From assembly GCA_902489145.1 (NCBI GenBank), contig CABTYV010000019.1:1-22630 (forward strand): a stretch of DNA of 22,630 nucleotides, in the 5' to 3' direction. Source of the stretch: an uncultured Tissierellia bacterium. Lineage in GTDB: Bacteria; Bacillota; Clostridia; Tissierellales; Peptoniphilaceae. Of this stretch, positions 6,771 to 13,923 are shown piece after piece. The position numbers and the translations under genes were made by a program. Every line of letters starts with the position of its first letter. The first letter of the stretch is position 1. The notes under the pieces were generated by a model. The model worked only from the letters and a program-made list of their open reading frames with translations. It was not told the origin of the DNA and did not search any database.

Positions 6771-8230
6771 CAAAACTCCTTCCTTCGGTTGGACCAGGTG
6801 CCCGGCATGAAAAGTATCAGAACCGGATAAATCTCCAGCCGTCCGGCAATCATGAGCACCGTCAATACCAGCTTGGAAAAGGGCGAAAAGGCGGCAAAGC
6901 TCTGAGTGGGACCCACAGCGGAAAGGCCCGGACCAATGTTATTAAAAGTCGCAGCCACCGCACTGAAGCAGGTCAGAAAATCGTCCTGCTGGATGGTGAT
7001 CAAAAAGAGACCGACGACAAAAATGGCAATGTAGATAAAGAGGTAGACGAAGACACTGCGCACATACTCCCGAGAGGGCCTTTTGCCATCGATCGTGATG
7101 GGCTTGACCAACCGGGGATGCGTGGTATGCCACAGCTCCCGGCGGAAGGTCTTCAGATAAAGCAGGATCCGCGAGACCTTGATGCCGCCAGCCGTAGAAC
7201 CCGCCATGGCCCCGATAAACATCAGGCCCAGCAGGATCACCCGAGGGAAAAGGGGCCAAAGGTCAAAATCCGAGGTTGCATAGCCCGTCGTAGTCATGAT
7301 GGTCGACACCGTAAAAAGGCTGGCCCGGAAGGCCTCCTCCAAGCTACGAAAGAGGGGGGCAATGAAAAGCAGGATCAGCGTCACGGCGATGGCGATGATC
7401 AGAAAGTAGAGGCGAAGCTCCTCATTCTGGAAAAACTTCCGAAAGCGCCGACGGAGGAGGAGAAAATAGAGGTTAAAGTTCACGCCAAAGGCGATCATGC
7501 TGATGGAAAGCACATATTCCGCCGCCGGATTGTGAAAGGCCCCCACGCTTTCCGCTTTATTGGAGAATCCGCCCGTCCCGGCCGCCCCGAATGCATGGAT
7601 GCAGGCATCAAAAAGGTTGAGCCCGCAGATCATGAGCAGGCCGATCAGGGCCGCCGTCATAATCAAATAGATTTTGTACAGCAGAAAAGCCGAATTTTTA
7701 TTTTTGGCTTCCAGCTTGCCGAACTCCGGGCCCGGCACCTCAGCCTTCATGATATTAACCGACCCCTCCCCCATCTCCGGGGCCAGGGCAAAGGCGAACA
7801 CCAAAATCCCCATCCCGCCAATCAGGTGAGAGAAGGACCGCCAAAAAAGCATGGACTGGCTTAGGCTCTCCACATTGGTCAAAATGGAAGAGCCCGTCGT
7901 GGTAAAGCCCGATGCCATCTCAAAAAGCGCATCGACCAGAGAAGGGATCTCCCTGCTGAAATAAAAGGGGAGGCAGCCAAAAAAAGAGAGCAGGAACCAG
8001 GACAAGGCCGTGATCACAAAGCCGTCCGTCAGAGTAAAACGGAGCTTTTGGGGCCCCAGCTTGATCAGGACAAGCCCAACCAAGCTGAGCAGACCCATGG
8101 GGAGTATAAATGCCAAAAGGGTCTGAAGGCCCTCCCGATAGAGCAGGCCCACCAACAAGGGAACGGCCATCAGGAGCGCTTCCAGCAGGCAAACCCGACC
8201 TAAAAATCCTACTACAACTCTTTTATTCAA
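6770..8230 (-). CDS. trkH: TrkH-family potassium channel subunit
   Basis: This is the membrane-embedded K+ uptake subunit, partner of the TrkA encoded just downstream. The protein is strongly hydrophobic, and four pore-loop filter motifs are visible in order: SGFTTTGSS, AAGTGGFS, TIMTTTGYA and TFNNIGPGLSAVGP. The region between them (GSTAGGIKVSRILLYLKTFRRE) is typical of TrkH/KtrB. The open frame begins at ATG 8248, but the AGGAGGTGG ribosome-binding site lies inside that extension and is correctly spaced from TTG 8230, so I prefer 8230 (486 aa). It ends with a one-base stop/start overlap with trkA. It lies directly after the rplL terminator, where rpoB is found in most bacteria. Confidence 0.94.
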   Translation of the reverse strand: MNKRVVVGFLGRVCLLEALLMAVPLLVGLLYREGLQTLLAFILPMGLLSLVGLVLIKLGPQKLRFTLTDGFVITALSWFLLSFFGCLPFYFSREIPSLVDALFEMASGFTTTGSSILTNVESLSQSMLFWRSFSHLIGGMGILVFAFALAPEMGEGSVNIMKAEVPGPEFGKLEAKNKNSAFLLYKIYLIMTAALIGLLMICGLNLFDACIHAFGAAGTGGFSNKAESVGAFHNPAAEYVLSISMIAFGVNFNLYFLLLRRRFRKFFQNEELRLYFLIIAIAVTLILLFIAPLFRSLEEAFRASLFTVSTIMTTTGYATSDFDLWPLFPRVILLGLMFIGAMAGSTAGGIKVSRILLYLKTFRRELWHTTHPRLVKPITIDGKRPSREYVRSVFVYLFIYIAIFVVGLFLITIQQDDFLTCFSAVAATFNNIGPGLSAVGPTQSFAAFSPFSKLVLTVLMIAGRLEIYPVLILFMPGTWSNRRKEF

Positions 8231-8342
8231 AAGCCACCTCCTCCCCATCCAGGGGACAACACCTATAGTCTATCACGATTTTTTCAGGCAGAAAGATCCC
8301 CTGGCCCAAAAGTGAGCAAAAGACCCAAAACAAGAAGAAAGA

Positions 8343-8371
8343 GGACCCTCGACGCCAGGCGTCGAGAGTCC
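8343..8371 (-). terminator. Terminator after rplJ-rplL
   Basis: On the minus strand, downstream of rplL, GGACTCTCGACGCC and GGCGTCGAGGGTCC form a 14-bp stem with one G-T pair and an almost absent loop, followed by a T-rich run (TCTTTCTTCTTGTTTT). A second, weaker hairpin CCCCGTTCG/CGAAGGGG lies just before it (about 8371-8389). It separates rplJL from trkHA. Confidence 0.78.
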
Positions 8372-8398
8372 CCTTCGTACGAACGGGGTCACTCGTTC

Positions 8399-8782
8399 TT
8401 ATTTCAGCTCGACCGTAGCACCCGCCTCTTCCAGCTGGGCCTTGATCTTGTCGGCTTCGTCCTTGGAGACCTTCTCCTTGATGGCCTTGGGGGCTTCGTC
8501 AACCAAAGCCTTGGCTTCCTTCAGGCCCAGGCCCGTGATGGTCTTGACGACCTTGATGACGTTGATCTTGCTGGAGCCAGCGGACTGGAGCAGGACGTCA
8601 AATTCGGTCTGTTCCTCTGCACCAGCATCCGCAGCACCCGCTGCTACCGGAGCCGCAGCAGCCACAGGAGCCGCAGCAGAAACACCAAATTCTTCCTCTA
8701 AAGCGGAAACAAGGTCAGAGAGTTCGAGCACGGTCAGCTCTTTGATTTCGTCGATTAACTTCGTTACTTTTTCAGATGCCAT
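8399..8782 (-). CDS. rplL: 50S ribosomal protein L7/L12
   Basis: L7/L12 forms the flexible stalk dimers that recruit translation GTPases. The 127-aa product has the N-terminal dimerisation domain (KVTKLIDEIKELTVLELSDL), an Ala/Pro-rich hinge at about residues 36-58 and the C-terminal domain with KINVIKVVKTITGLGLKEAK and LVDEAPKAIKE, where elongation factors bind. ATG 8782 has AAAGGAGGATGAACCA before it. It follows rplJ by 38 bases and is ended by its own terminator, so it is not visibly cotranscribed with rpoBC as in most bacteria. Confidence 0.97.
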   Translation of the reverse strand: MASEKVTKLIDEIKELTVLELSDLVSALEEEFGVSAAAPVAAAAPVAAGAADAGAEEQTEFDVLLQSAGSSKINVIKVVKTITGLGLKEAKALVDEAPKAIKEKVSKDEADKIKAQLEEAGATVELK

Positions 8783-8820
8783 TGGTTCATCCTCCTTTAG
8801 GATCGCTTATGCCAGCCCAA

Positions 8821-9360
8821 CTAGGCGGCTTCTTGTTCTTTTTTCTCTTTGACGGCGTTCAAGCCGTAGACTAAGCTGCTGAGGGTCGCCTTGCCCACCT
8901 GGGCCAGGCCTGCAATGGGCCCTTGCAGACCGCGCAGAAGCATGGAAATGAGGACCTCCTTGGACGGCAGCTTGGAGAGGGCCACCACCTTGGCCTGGTC
9001 GATCGCCTTGCCCTCCAGATAGCCCGCCTTGATCTTGAGCTGATCCTCATGGTCCTTGATAAACTCATCCGCAATCTTGGGGCCGGAAACCATATCCTCC
9101 TTGGAGAAGATAAAGGCATTGGGGCCGTTGAGCAGGTCGTCAAAGTCCTCGACGCCCAGGTCGTGGAAAGCCCGGCGTACCATCGTGTTCTTGTAGACCT
9201 TGTAGTTGACCTTGGCCTCGCGGAACTTGGCACGCAGGTCCGTAATATCCTGGACGTTGATGCCGGCGTATTCGACGATCACCACAGACTGCGCATTTTC
9301 AATCTCCGCACGGATCTCGTCCACCACCGCTTTCTTTTTATCTAACGTTGCTTCCTTCAA
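8821..9360 (-). CDS. rplJ: 50S ribosomal protein L10
   Basis: L10 anchors the L7/L12 dimers to the ribosome and, with them, binds its own mRNA leader to limit synthesis. The 179-aa product contains the family core YAGINVQDITDLRAKFREAK, then VNYKVYKNTMVRRA and the C-terminal helix with LVYGLNAVKEKKEQEAA. The start is TTG at 9360, supported by GGGAGGTGAAAAAAT just upstream; no ATG is available nearby. TTG may lower the L10 to L12 ratio. It has its own promoter and leader just after rplA. Confidence 0.96.
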   Translation of the reverse strand: MKEATLDKKKAVVDEIRAEIENAQSVVIVEYAGINVQDITDLRAKFREAKVNYKVYKNTMVRRAFHDLGVEDFDDLLNGPNAFIFSKEDMVSGPKIADEFIKDHEDQLKIKAGYLEGKAIDQAKVVALSKLPSKEVLISMLLRGLQGPIAGLAQVGKATLSSLVYGLNAVKEKKEQEAA

Positions 9361-9390
9361 ATTTTTTCACCTCCCCAGGCTACTTAAATT

Positions 9391-9492
9391 AAAAATCTCT
9401 CCACACGAAGACGCATGGAGAGACGGAAAATCGTATCATCCACCTCGACAGGATATTAAGCACGGTGTGCCCCTGTGGTCTTCGGTAGCCAT
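9391..9492 (-). ncRNA. L10 leader (autoregulatory RNA) with attenuator
   Basis: The minus strand between the promoter and rplJ carries the conserved L10-leader blocks ACCGAAGACCACAGGGG and GCTTAATATCCTGTCGAGGT, known from Firmicutes rplJL leaders that bind the L10(L12)4 complex. It ends in a strong intrinsic terminator: TCTCTCCATGCG, loop TCTT, CGTGTGGAGAGA (9396-9423), then TTTTT. This fits transcription attenuation. When L10-L12 is in excess the leader would terminate before rplJ. The motif match is from memory of the family, not from a covariance search. Confidence 0.87.
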
Positions 9493-9498
9493 TTAGAG

Positions 9499-9527
9499 AT
9501 TATAGCAGATTCTGATCAATTTTTCAA
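9499..9527 (-). promoter_or_regulatory. rplJL promoter
   Basis: TTGAAA (9522-9527), a 17-bp spacer and a perfect TATAAT (9499-9504) on the minus strand, just after the rplA stop. It gives rplJ-rplL an entry point separate from the upstream rpmG-rplA transcript and starts the L10 leader near 9492. Confidence 0.87.
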
Positions 9528-9540
9528 ATCATCTGGAAAT

Positions 9541-10242
9541 TTATTTCAGATCCATCAGCGCCATGGTATCCAGCGGGATGCCCGGGCCCATGGTGGTGGC
9601 CACGGTGACGGACTTCAGATACTTGCCCTTGGATGAAGCAGGCTTGGCCCTAACGATGGTCGTGATCAGGGCTTCCAGGTTTTCCTGAATCGCGGCTTCG
9701 CTAAAGGAAGCCTTGCCCACCGGCACGTGGACGATGTTCTGCTTGTCCGTCCGGTACTCGACCTTGCCGGCCTTGGCCTCCTTGACCGCAGTCGCGACGT
9801 CCATGGTGACCGTGCCCGCCTTGGGGTTCGGCATGAGGCCACGGGGACCCAGGACCCGGCCCAAACGGCCGATCTGTCCCATCATATCCGGGGTCGCGAT
9901 CGCTACATCGAAGTCCAACCAGTTCTCTTTTTCCACCTTCTCCGCCAGATCCTCTCCGGCATAGTCCGCACCCGCATCCAGGGCCTCCTGCACCTTGGCC
10001 CCTTTGGCAAACACGGCGACGCGCACATTTTGGCCGGTTCCGTTGGGCAATACAACCGTCCCGCGCACCTGCTGGTCCGCATGGCGGGAGTCCACGCCCA
10101 AACGCGCATGCAGCTCGATGGTCTCATCGAACTTGGCAACGGCCGTCTTTTTTAATAAAGCGGATGCTTCCGCCACAGAATAGGCCCCGTGCTTGTCCAC
10201 GAGCTTGGCCGCTTCCTCGTATTTCTTTCCTCTTTTCGGCAT
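9541..10242 (-). CDS. rplA: 50S ribosomal protein L1
   Basis: L1 forms the mobile stalk at the E site and is a known repressor of the rplK-rplA mRNA. The 233-aa product starts MPKRGKKYEEAAKLVDK and has the L1 blocks KFDETIELHARLGVD, VRGTVVLPNGTG and LGPRGLMPNPKAGTVT, the last being the most conserved segment, and ends SVTVATTMGPGIPLD. ATG 10242 has AAGGAGGAAGAT upstream. It directly follows rplK and is followed by the separate rplJL promoter. Confidence 0.97.
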   Translation of the reverse strand: MPKRGKKYEEAAKLVDKHGAYSVAEASALLKKTAVAKFDETIELHARLGVDSRHADQQVRGTVVLPNGTGQNVRVAVFAKGAKVQEALDAGADYAGEDLAEKVEKENWLDFDVAIATPDMMGQIGRLGRVLGPRGLMPNPKAGTVTMDVATAVKEAKAGKVEYRTDKQNIVHVPVGKASFSEAAIQENLEALITTIVRAKPASSKGKYLKSVTVATTMGPGIPLDTMALMDLK

Positions 10243-10283
10243 ATCTTCCTCCTTGTGGTACGAGCGGAAATTCCTCCCACTAG

Positions 10284-10709
10284 CTATTCTTCAACCGTAA
10301 TGCCCATGGAACGCGCAGTTCCTTCAATCATGCTCATGGCCGTCTCTAAAGAGCCCGCATTGATGTCCGGCTTCTTAATCTCGGCGATCTTCTTCACCTG
10401 TTCCTTGGTCAGCTTGCCCACCTTGGTCTTGTTGGGCTCACCGGAAGCCTTGTCCAGACCCAGCTCTTTTTTAATCAGAACCGGCGCCGGCGGCGTCTTG
10501 GTAATAAAGGTAAAAGACCGATCCTGGTAGATGGTCATCTCTACCGGGATGATCATCCCATTTTGGTCTGCTGTTTTCGCATTGAAAGCCTTCACGAACT
10601 CCATGATGTTGACCCCGTGGGGGCCCAGGGCGGTACCAACTGGTGGTGCCGGTGATGCCTGTCCTGCAGGAATCTGAAGCTTGACAATTGCACTTACTTT
10701 TTTCGCCAT
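10284..10709 (-). CDS. rplK: 50S ribosomal protein L11
   Basis: L11 sits at the GTPase-associated centre with L10 and is the thiostrepton target region and the RelA sensing site. The start ATG 10709 (MAKKVSAIVKLQIPAGQAS) gives 141 aa, the usual length, with AGGAGG 5 nt upstream. A second ATG one codon earlier is only 2 nt from that site. Diagnostic segments are PPVGTALGPHGVNIMEFVKA with the proline-rich N-terminal linker, and PDINAGSLETAMSMIEGTAR near the end. Confidence 0.97.
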   Translation of the reverse strand: MAKKVSAIVKLQIPAGQASPAPPVGTALGPHGVNIMEFVKAFNAKTADQNGMIIPVEMTIYQDRSFTFITKTPPAPVLIKKELGLDKASGEPNKTKVGKLTKEQVKKIAEIKKPDINAGSLETAMSMIEGTARSMGITVEE

Positions 10710-10712
10710 CAT

Positions 10713-10850
10713 ATCCTCCTAATGGATACTGGTCGTGGTCAGTACGGGGTAAGCGCCCCCCTTCCACGCCAATCTCTTGTTTCTGAGGGAATCCCTCATT
10801 GAATGAACGCTACATCCTTGCTACGAGCAAGCTCGACGGAGCGTCCTGGT
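10713..10850 (-). promoter_or_regulatory. nusG-rplK intergenic leader, possible L1 control site
   Basis: The 140 nt between nusG and rplK contain several small hairpins on the mRNA strand: CTTGCT-CGT-AGCAAG, TGAGGG-ATT-CCCTCA, GGGG-CGCTTA-CCCC and TACTG-ACCACGAC-CAGTA, the last just upstream of the ribosome-binding site. In many bacteria L1 represses here. The stems are visible, but I do not see a certain L1-binding motif. Confidence 0.35.
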
Positions 10851-11462
10851 CTAATCGACTTCGATGTCGTCGAAGGAAAGCTCCACGGAGGTCTCCCGGC
10901 CAAACATATTGATCAGGCCCTTGAGAATCTCCTTTTCCTGGTGCACCTCCTCCACCTCTGCCGGGAAGCCGGCAAAAGGCCCATAGACGATCTCCACCTT
11001 GTCCCCCACCTGGAGGTCCAGCTGGCGGTGACGCGCCTTTTCTCGGACCCCAAATTGGGCAATCTCCCGCGGGGTCAAGGGCACGGGCGTGTTGGACGTG
11101 CCAACAAAGCCGGTCACCCCCTGGGTGTTTCGGATGAGATACCAGGACTGAGGCGTAATGATCATCTTGACCATCACATAGCCCGGCAGCATCTTTCTTT
11201 CCTTGACCACCCGCTCGCCGTTTTTCTTTTCCACCACTTCTTCCGTGGGAACCCGTACCGCAAAAACCCGGGCCGCCGGCTGCGTTTCGATCATGGTCTC
11301 AATCTTCGTCTGCACCTTGTTTTCATAACCGGAATAGGTGTGAATCACGTACCATTTGGCCTGGTCCGCGCCGCCCTCTTCCTTATGCTTTTTTGCATCG
11401 CTTTGATCAGGCTCTTCTTCGATCTCTAATGCGTCCGGTAAGTCTTTCCTATCATCCTGCAT
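10851..11462 (-). CDS. nusG: Transcription elongation factor NusG
   Basis: NusG binds the RNA polymerase clamp and couples it to Rho or to the ribosome through S10. The 203-aa product has an unusual acidic/charged N-terminal extension (about residues 1-35, EIEEEPDQSDAKKHKEE), then the NGN domain starting KWYVIHTYSGYENKVQTKIE and including RKMLPGYVMVKM and VTGFVGT. The C-terminal KOW domain contains VGDKVEIVYGPFAGFPAEV. Its ATG at 11462 has GGAGGTAG 9 nt upstream. It follows secE in the usual order. Confidence 0.96.
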   Translation of the reverse strand: MQDDRKDLPDALEIEEEPDQSDAKKHKEEGGADQAKWYVIHTYSGYENKVQTKIETMIETQPAARVFAVRVPTEEVVEKKNGERVVKERKMLPGYVMVKMIITPQSWYLIRNTQGVTGFVGTSNTPVPLTPREIAQFGVREKARHRQLDLQVGDKVEIVYGPFAGFPAEVEEVHQEKEILKGLINMFGRETSVELSFDDIEVD

Positions 11463-11482
11463 CGTGAACTACCTCCATCCGA

Positions 11483-11668
11483 TTAGAGCACCAGACCGAT
11501 CAAGCCTCCGAAAACCAAATCAAGCACCCAGCAAAACAGGGCCACGGCCAGTGCGATGACCAGGCAGATGATGGTGTACTGAATCGTTTCCTGACGGCTG
11601 GGCCATTGGATCTTGCGATACTCCGCCTTCGCCGCCTGCAATTTTCCGCTTGTTCTCTTTTCTGCCAT
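11483..11668 (-). CDS. secE: Preprotein translocase subunit SecE
   Basis: The 61-aa product is the small essential clamp of the SecYEG channel. A cytoplasmic amphipathic stretch with the conserved motif AEYRKIQWPSRQET (family: E.rKv.WPsr.e) is followed by one transmembrane helix (IICLVIALAVALFCWVLDLVF). This is the short single-helix form common in Gram-positive bacteria. The gene lies 10 nt after rpmG and just before nusG, the classical order. Confidence 0.95.
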   Translation of the reverse strand: MAEKRTSGKLQAAKAEYRKIQWPSRQETIQYTIICLVIALAVALFCWVLDLVFGGLIGLVL

Positions 11669-11678
11669 ACCCGTCTCC

Positions 11679-11828
11679 TTACTTGGTTTCCCGATGCAAG
11701 GTGTGCTTTTTGCAAACAGGGCAATACTTCTTTAGCTCCAGGCGTTCGGTCGTGTGTTTCTTATTTTTGGTGGTATCGTAGTTTCTGTTTTTGCACTCGG
11801 TGCAAGCCAATTTTACTTTGTCAGCCAT
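11679..11828 (-). CDS. rpmG: 50S ribosomal protein L33, zinc-binding form
   Basis: This 49-aa gene (MADKVKLACTECKNRNYDTT...) has the L33 fold with four cysteines in two CxxC pairs (residues 9/12 and 36/39), so it is the zinc-containing type. The ATG at 11828 follows AGGGAGGAGTCTAC. It opens the rpmG-secE-nusG-rplKA transcript behind the promoter at 11911-11939 and a 5' stem-loop. No zinc-free paralogue is in the window. Confidence 0.95.
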   Translation of the reverse strand: MADKVKLACTECKNRNYDTTKNKKHTTERLELKKYCPVCKKHTLHRETK

Positions 11829-11854
11829 GTAGACTCCTCCCTACTCCCAAAAGT

Positions 11855-11901
11855 TACCGGTTTGGCGCGTCGTCGCACCGCCTGCGCCTACTAGACCGGT
11901 A
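11855..11901 (-). promoter_or_regulatory. 5'-terminal stem-loop of the rpmG-secE-nusG transcript
   Basis: Perfect arms TACCGGT (11855-11861) and ACCGGTA (11895-11901) enclose a second GGCGC/GCGCC stem. With a predicted start near 11904 the hairpin would begin within about 5 nt of the mRNA 5' end, a position that often protects transcripts from decay. The arms are seen; the role is inferred. Confidence 0.6.
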
Positions 11902-11910
11902 CATCGTGAT

Positions 11911-11939
11911 ATCATAGCACAAGGGGGCAGGAATTGCAA
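11911..11939 (-). promoter_or_regulatory. rpmG operon promoter (shares its -35 box)
   Basis: On the minus strand there is TTGCAA (11934-11939), a 17-bp spacer and TATGAT (11911-11916) with an extended TGC just before it. The TTGCAA box is its own reverse complement and also serves the opposite promoter. Confidence 0.8.
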
Positions 11940-11962
11940 AGCTTGTCCCTTTCCTTTATGAT
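11934..11962 (+). promoter_or_regulatory. MATE gene promoter (shares its -35 box)
   Basis: On the plus strand the same palindromic TTGCAA (11934-11939) is followed by a 17-bp spacer and TATGAT (11957-11962), about 90 bases upstream of the MATE start codon. Two polymerases could not occupy both promoters at once. Confidence 0.72.
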
Positions 11963-12052
11963 AAAAGCGTTTCAAACGTTTCTGTCCCGCCTCAGCGGCC
12001 GGGATCCAAAGCGTCCCGATCATCCGATTGCGCAAGCCGGAAAGGAGTCCCT

Positions 12053-13432
12053 ATGCCAGCAAAGTCGCTTAACAAAATCCCGTCCGATCGACGGGCCATC
12101 GCCAAAAGGCTCTGGCGCCTGTCTTATCCCACCATGATTTCCTTCGGTCTGGAAAGCTTTTACGATATCGTCGATATGGCCTGGGTAGGGCAAATTTCCA
12201 AGGAAGCCCTTTCCGGCGTCACCATCTTTTCCACCCTCTATATGCTTTTCACCGTGCTCAACGAAATCGCCGGCGATGCCTCGATCTCATTGATCTCCCA
12301 ATATTATGGCCGCGGGGAGCATGAAAAAACCCAGCTGGTCGCCGAACAGACCATCTCTTTTAAAGTCGTCCTGGCCTTCTGCTCCCTGATCCTCATGCTG
12401 CTGTTTATCGATCCCATCATGCGCTTTTACTCTTCTGACGCCAGGGTCGTCTCCGAAGGGCTGCGCTATGGCTATTTTCGGATCTTCTTCATTCCCGTCC
12501 TATTTGCCTCCTACTCGGTCAATACCATCTTTCGCTGTACCCAGGACACCGTGACCCCCATGAAAATCATGATCCTCTCGGCCGTCCTCAACCTCATCCT
12601 CGATCCCCTCCTGATGTTCGAACAGGTCCCCTTCGTGGGCCTGCCCGGCGCAGGACTGGGCGTCTTAGGGGCAGCCGTAGCCACCATCATTTCCTCTGCG
12701 GTCGCCTTCCTGTACGGCTTCACCCTCCTGCTCTCCGGGCGCAAGGGCATTCGGATCTCCTTCCGGGGGCTCTTTCGCCTTCACGCGGAAACCGACAAGA
12801 AGCTTTTCTTCGTCGGCCTGCCCACGGGCCTGCAGCTCTTCGTCCGCCAGTTTTTTAATGCCGCCCTCATCAAATTTATCGCTTCCTACGGGACCACTGC
12901 CATCGCCCTGGCCGGCATCAACGGCAAGCTCAACGGCTTCATGGTCATGCCCATCTTTGGCATGACCATGGGCGGGGCCACCCTGGTCGGGGCCGCCCTG
13001 GGGCGCAACGAGATCAAGCAGGCCGAAACCATTGCCCGGGTGGATGCCTGGGTTAATGCGGCCATGGTCGGCGGAGTTGGCCTTTTGACCTGCCTTTTGG
13101 CCCCCCAGCTGATGGGCCTGTTCAGCCAGGATCCGGTCATCATCCAAAACGGGGTCCCCATGCTGTATATTATGGCGGTGGATCTGGTCCTGATGGCCTT
13201 CGGCTTTGGCCTTAAGATCGTCTTTTCGGGCTCCGGCTATAACCGGCCCAAGCTGATCACCACGCTCCTCTCCCGCTGGGTCATACAGCTGCCCGCCGCC
13301 CTCCTGGTCGTCTACGTCTTCCGCCTGCCCCTGATCTATTTCTGGGCCACCTACGTCCTCGCCGATGCCTTCGACCTTTTGGTGAGCCTCTACTACTTCC
13401 GCCAGCCGACCTGGCGCTATAACCGCGTCTAG
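12053..13432 (+). CDS. MATE family multidrug/metabolite exporter
   Basis: MATE proteins export drugs or metabolites in exchange for Na+ or H+. The 459-aa length and about twelve hydrophobic helices in two homologous halves fit. Recognisable segments are LSYPTMISFGLESFYDIVDM and AWVGQISKEALSGVTIF in the first helices, ISLISQYYGRGEHEKTQLVA, LDPLLMF before PGAGLGVLGAAVATIISS, and in the second half GATLVGAALGRNEIKQAETI. ATG 12053 has AAAGGAG 5 nt upstream. It is divergent from rpmG. Its TAG stop overlaps the stop of the converging thioesterase gene. The substrate cannot be told from the sequence. Confidence 0.93.
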   Translation: MPAKSLNKIPSDRRAIAKRLWRLSYPTMISFGLESFYDIVDMAWVGQISKEALSGVTIFSTLYMLFTVLNEIAGDASISLISQYYGRGEHEKTQLVAEQTISFKVVLAFCSLILMLLFIDPIMRFYSSDARVVSEGLRYGYFRIFFIPVLFASYSVNTIFRCTQDTVTPMKIMILSAVLNLILDPLLMFEQVPFVGLPGAGLGVLGAAVATIISSAVAFLYGFTLLLSGRKGIRISFRGLFRLHAETDKKLFFVGLPTGLQLFVRQFFNAALIKFIASYGTTAIALAGINGKLNGFMVMPIFGMTMGGATLVGAALGRNEIKQAETIARVDAWVNAAMVGGVGLLTCLLAPQLMGLFSQDPVIIQNGVPMLYIMAVDLVLMAFGFGLKIVFSGSGYNRPKLITTLLSRWVIQLPAALLVVYVFRLPLIYFWATYVLADAFDLLVSLYYFRQPTWRYNRV

Positions 13433-13857
13433 CGCTCCTCCGGCAGCATAGGCCGGCCCAGCCGGTAATAGGTGGCGGTCGAGAGGCCGATCAGGCGCGC
13501 CTCTGTCCCCGCCTGGGCATAGACCCGGGCCTCCAGGGTCACCAGCTTTCGCCCCTCCTTTACCACCCGGGCCTCGCAGCGGGCCACCGCCCCCAGGCGG
13601 ATCCCCTCCGTAAAATGATACTGGATATCATTGGTCGTCACGGCCTCATCCAGGTAGACCAGGGCCAGGGCCATGGTCGCATCGGCAAAGGACACCAGGG
13701 ACCCGCCCTGGGCAAAGCCGTAGGGGTTGGTGAGCGCCGGCGTGATGGGCATGCGACATACGGCAAGGCCCGCCTCGATCTGGTCGCTGATCAGACCGAG
13801 AAGCTTTCCAAAGTGATTTTCCTCCAGGCGAAACCGAATATTTTCTTGCTTGATCAT
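13429..13857 (-). CDS. PaaI-type hotdog-fold thioesterase
   Basis: The 142-aa protein looks like a PaaI/YdiI-type acyl-CoA thioesterase. After an N-terminal stretch (NHFGKLLGLISDQIEAG) comes the hotdog helix signature NPYGFAQGGSLVSFADATMA, with the Gly-Gly and the catalytic acidic residue (FAD) in place. The position that is often His (HGG) is Gln here, as in some family members. Strands TTNDIQYHFTEGIRLGAVAR and VTLEARVYAQ complete the fold. ATG 13857 follows AGGAGGAAGTC. The stop codon lies in the same CTAG that ends the MATE gene. The physiological acyl-CoA is unknown. Confidence 0.87.
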   Translation of the reverse strand: MIKQENIRFRLEENHFGKLLGLISDQIEAGLAVCRMPITPALTNPYGFAQGGSLVSFADATMALALVYLDEAVTTNDIQYHFTEGIRLGAVARCEARVVKEGRKLVTLEARVYAQAGTEARLIGLSTATYYRLGRPMLPEER

Positions 13858-13923
13858 GACTTCCTCCTAGGTCCAGCGGCGGACCCAACCTTGTAGCCCC
13901 ACATTCAAACAGAAAGGCTTTTT

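Noticed and set aside
7118..7864. 248-codon plus-strand open frame within trkH
   Set aside because: Lies opposite the trkH filter motifs, with no start signal and compositionally biased content.
8249..8342. A trkH promoter or riboswitch
   Set aside because: Only weak -10-like matches (TAGACT, TATAGG) without a properly spaced -35, and too short a leader for a known riboswitch.
12665..13147. 160-codon minus-strand open frame within the MATE gene
   Set aside because: Shadow of the MATE coding strand; rich in Gly/Asp/His and lacks a ribosome-binding site.
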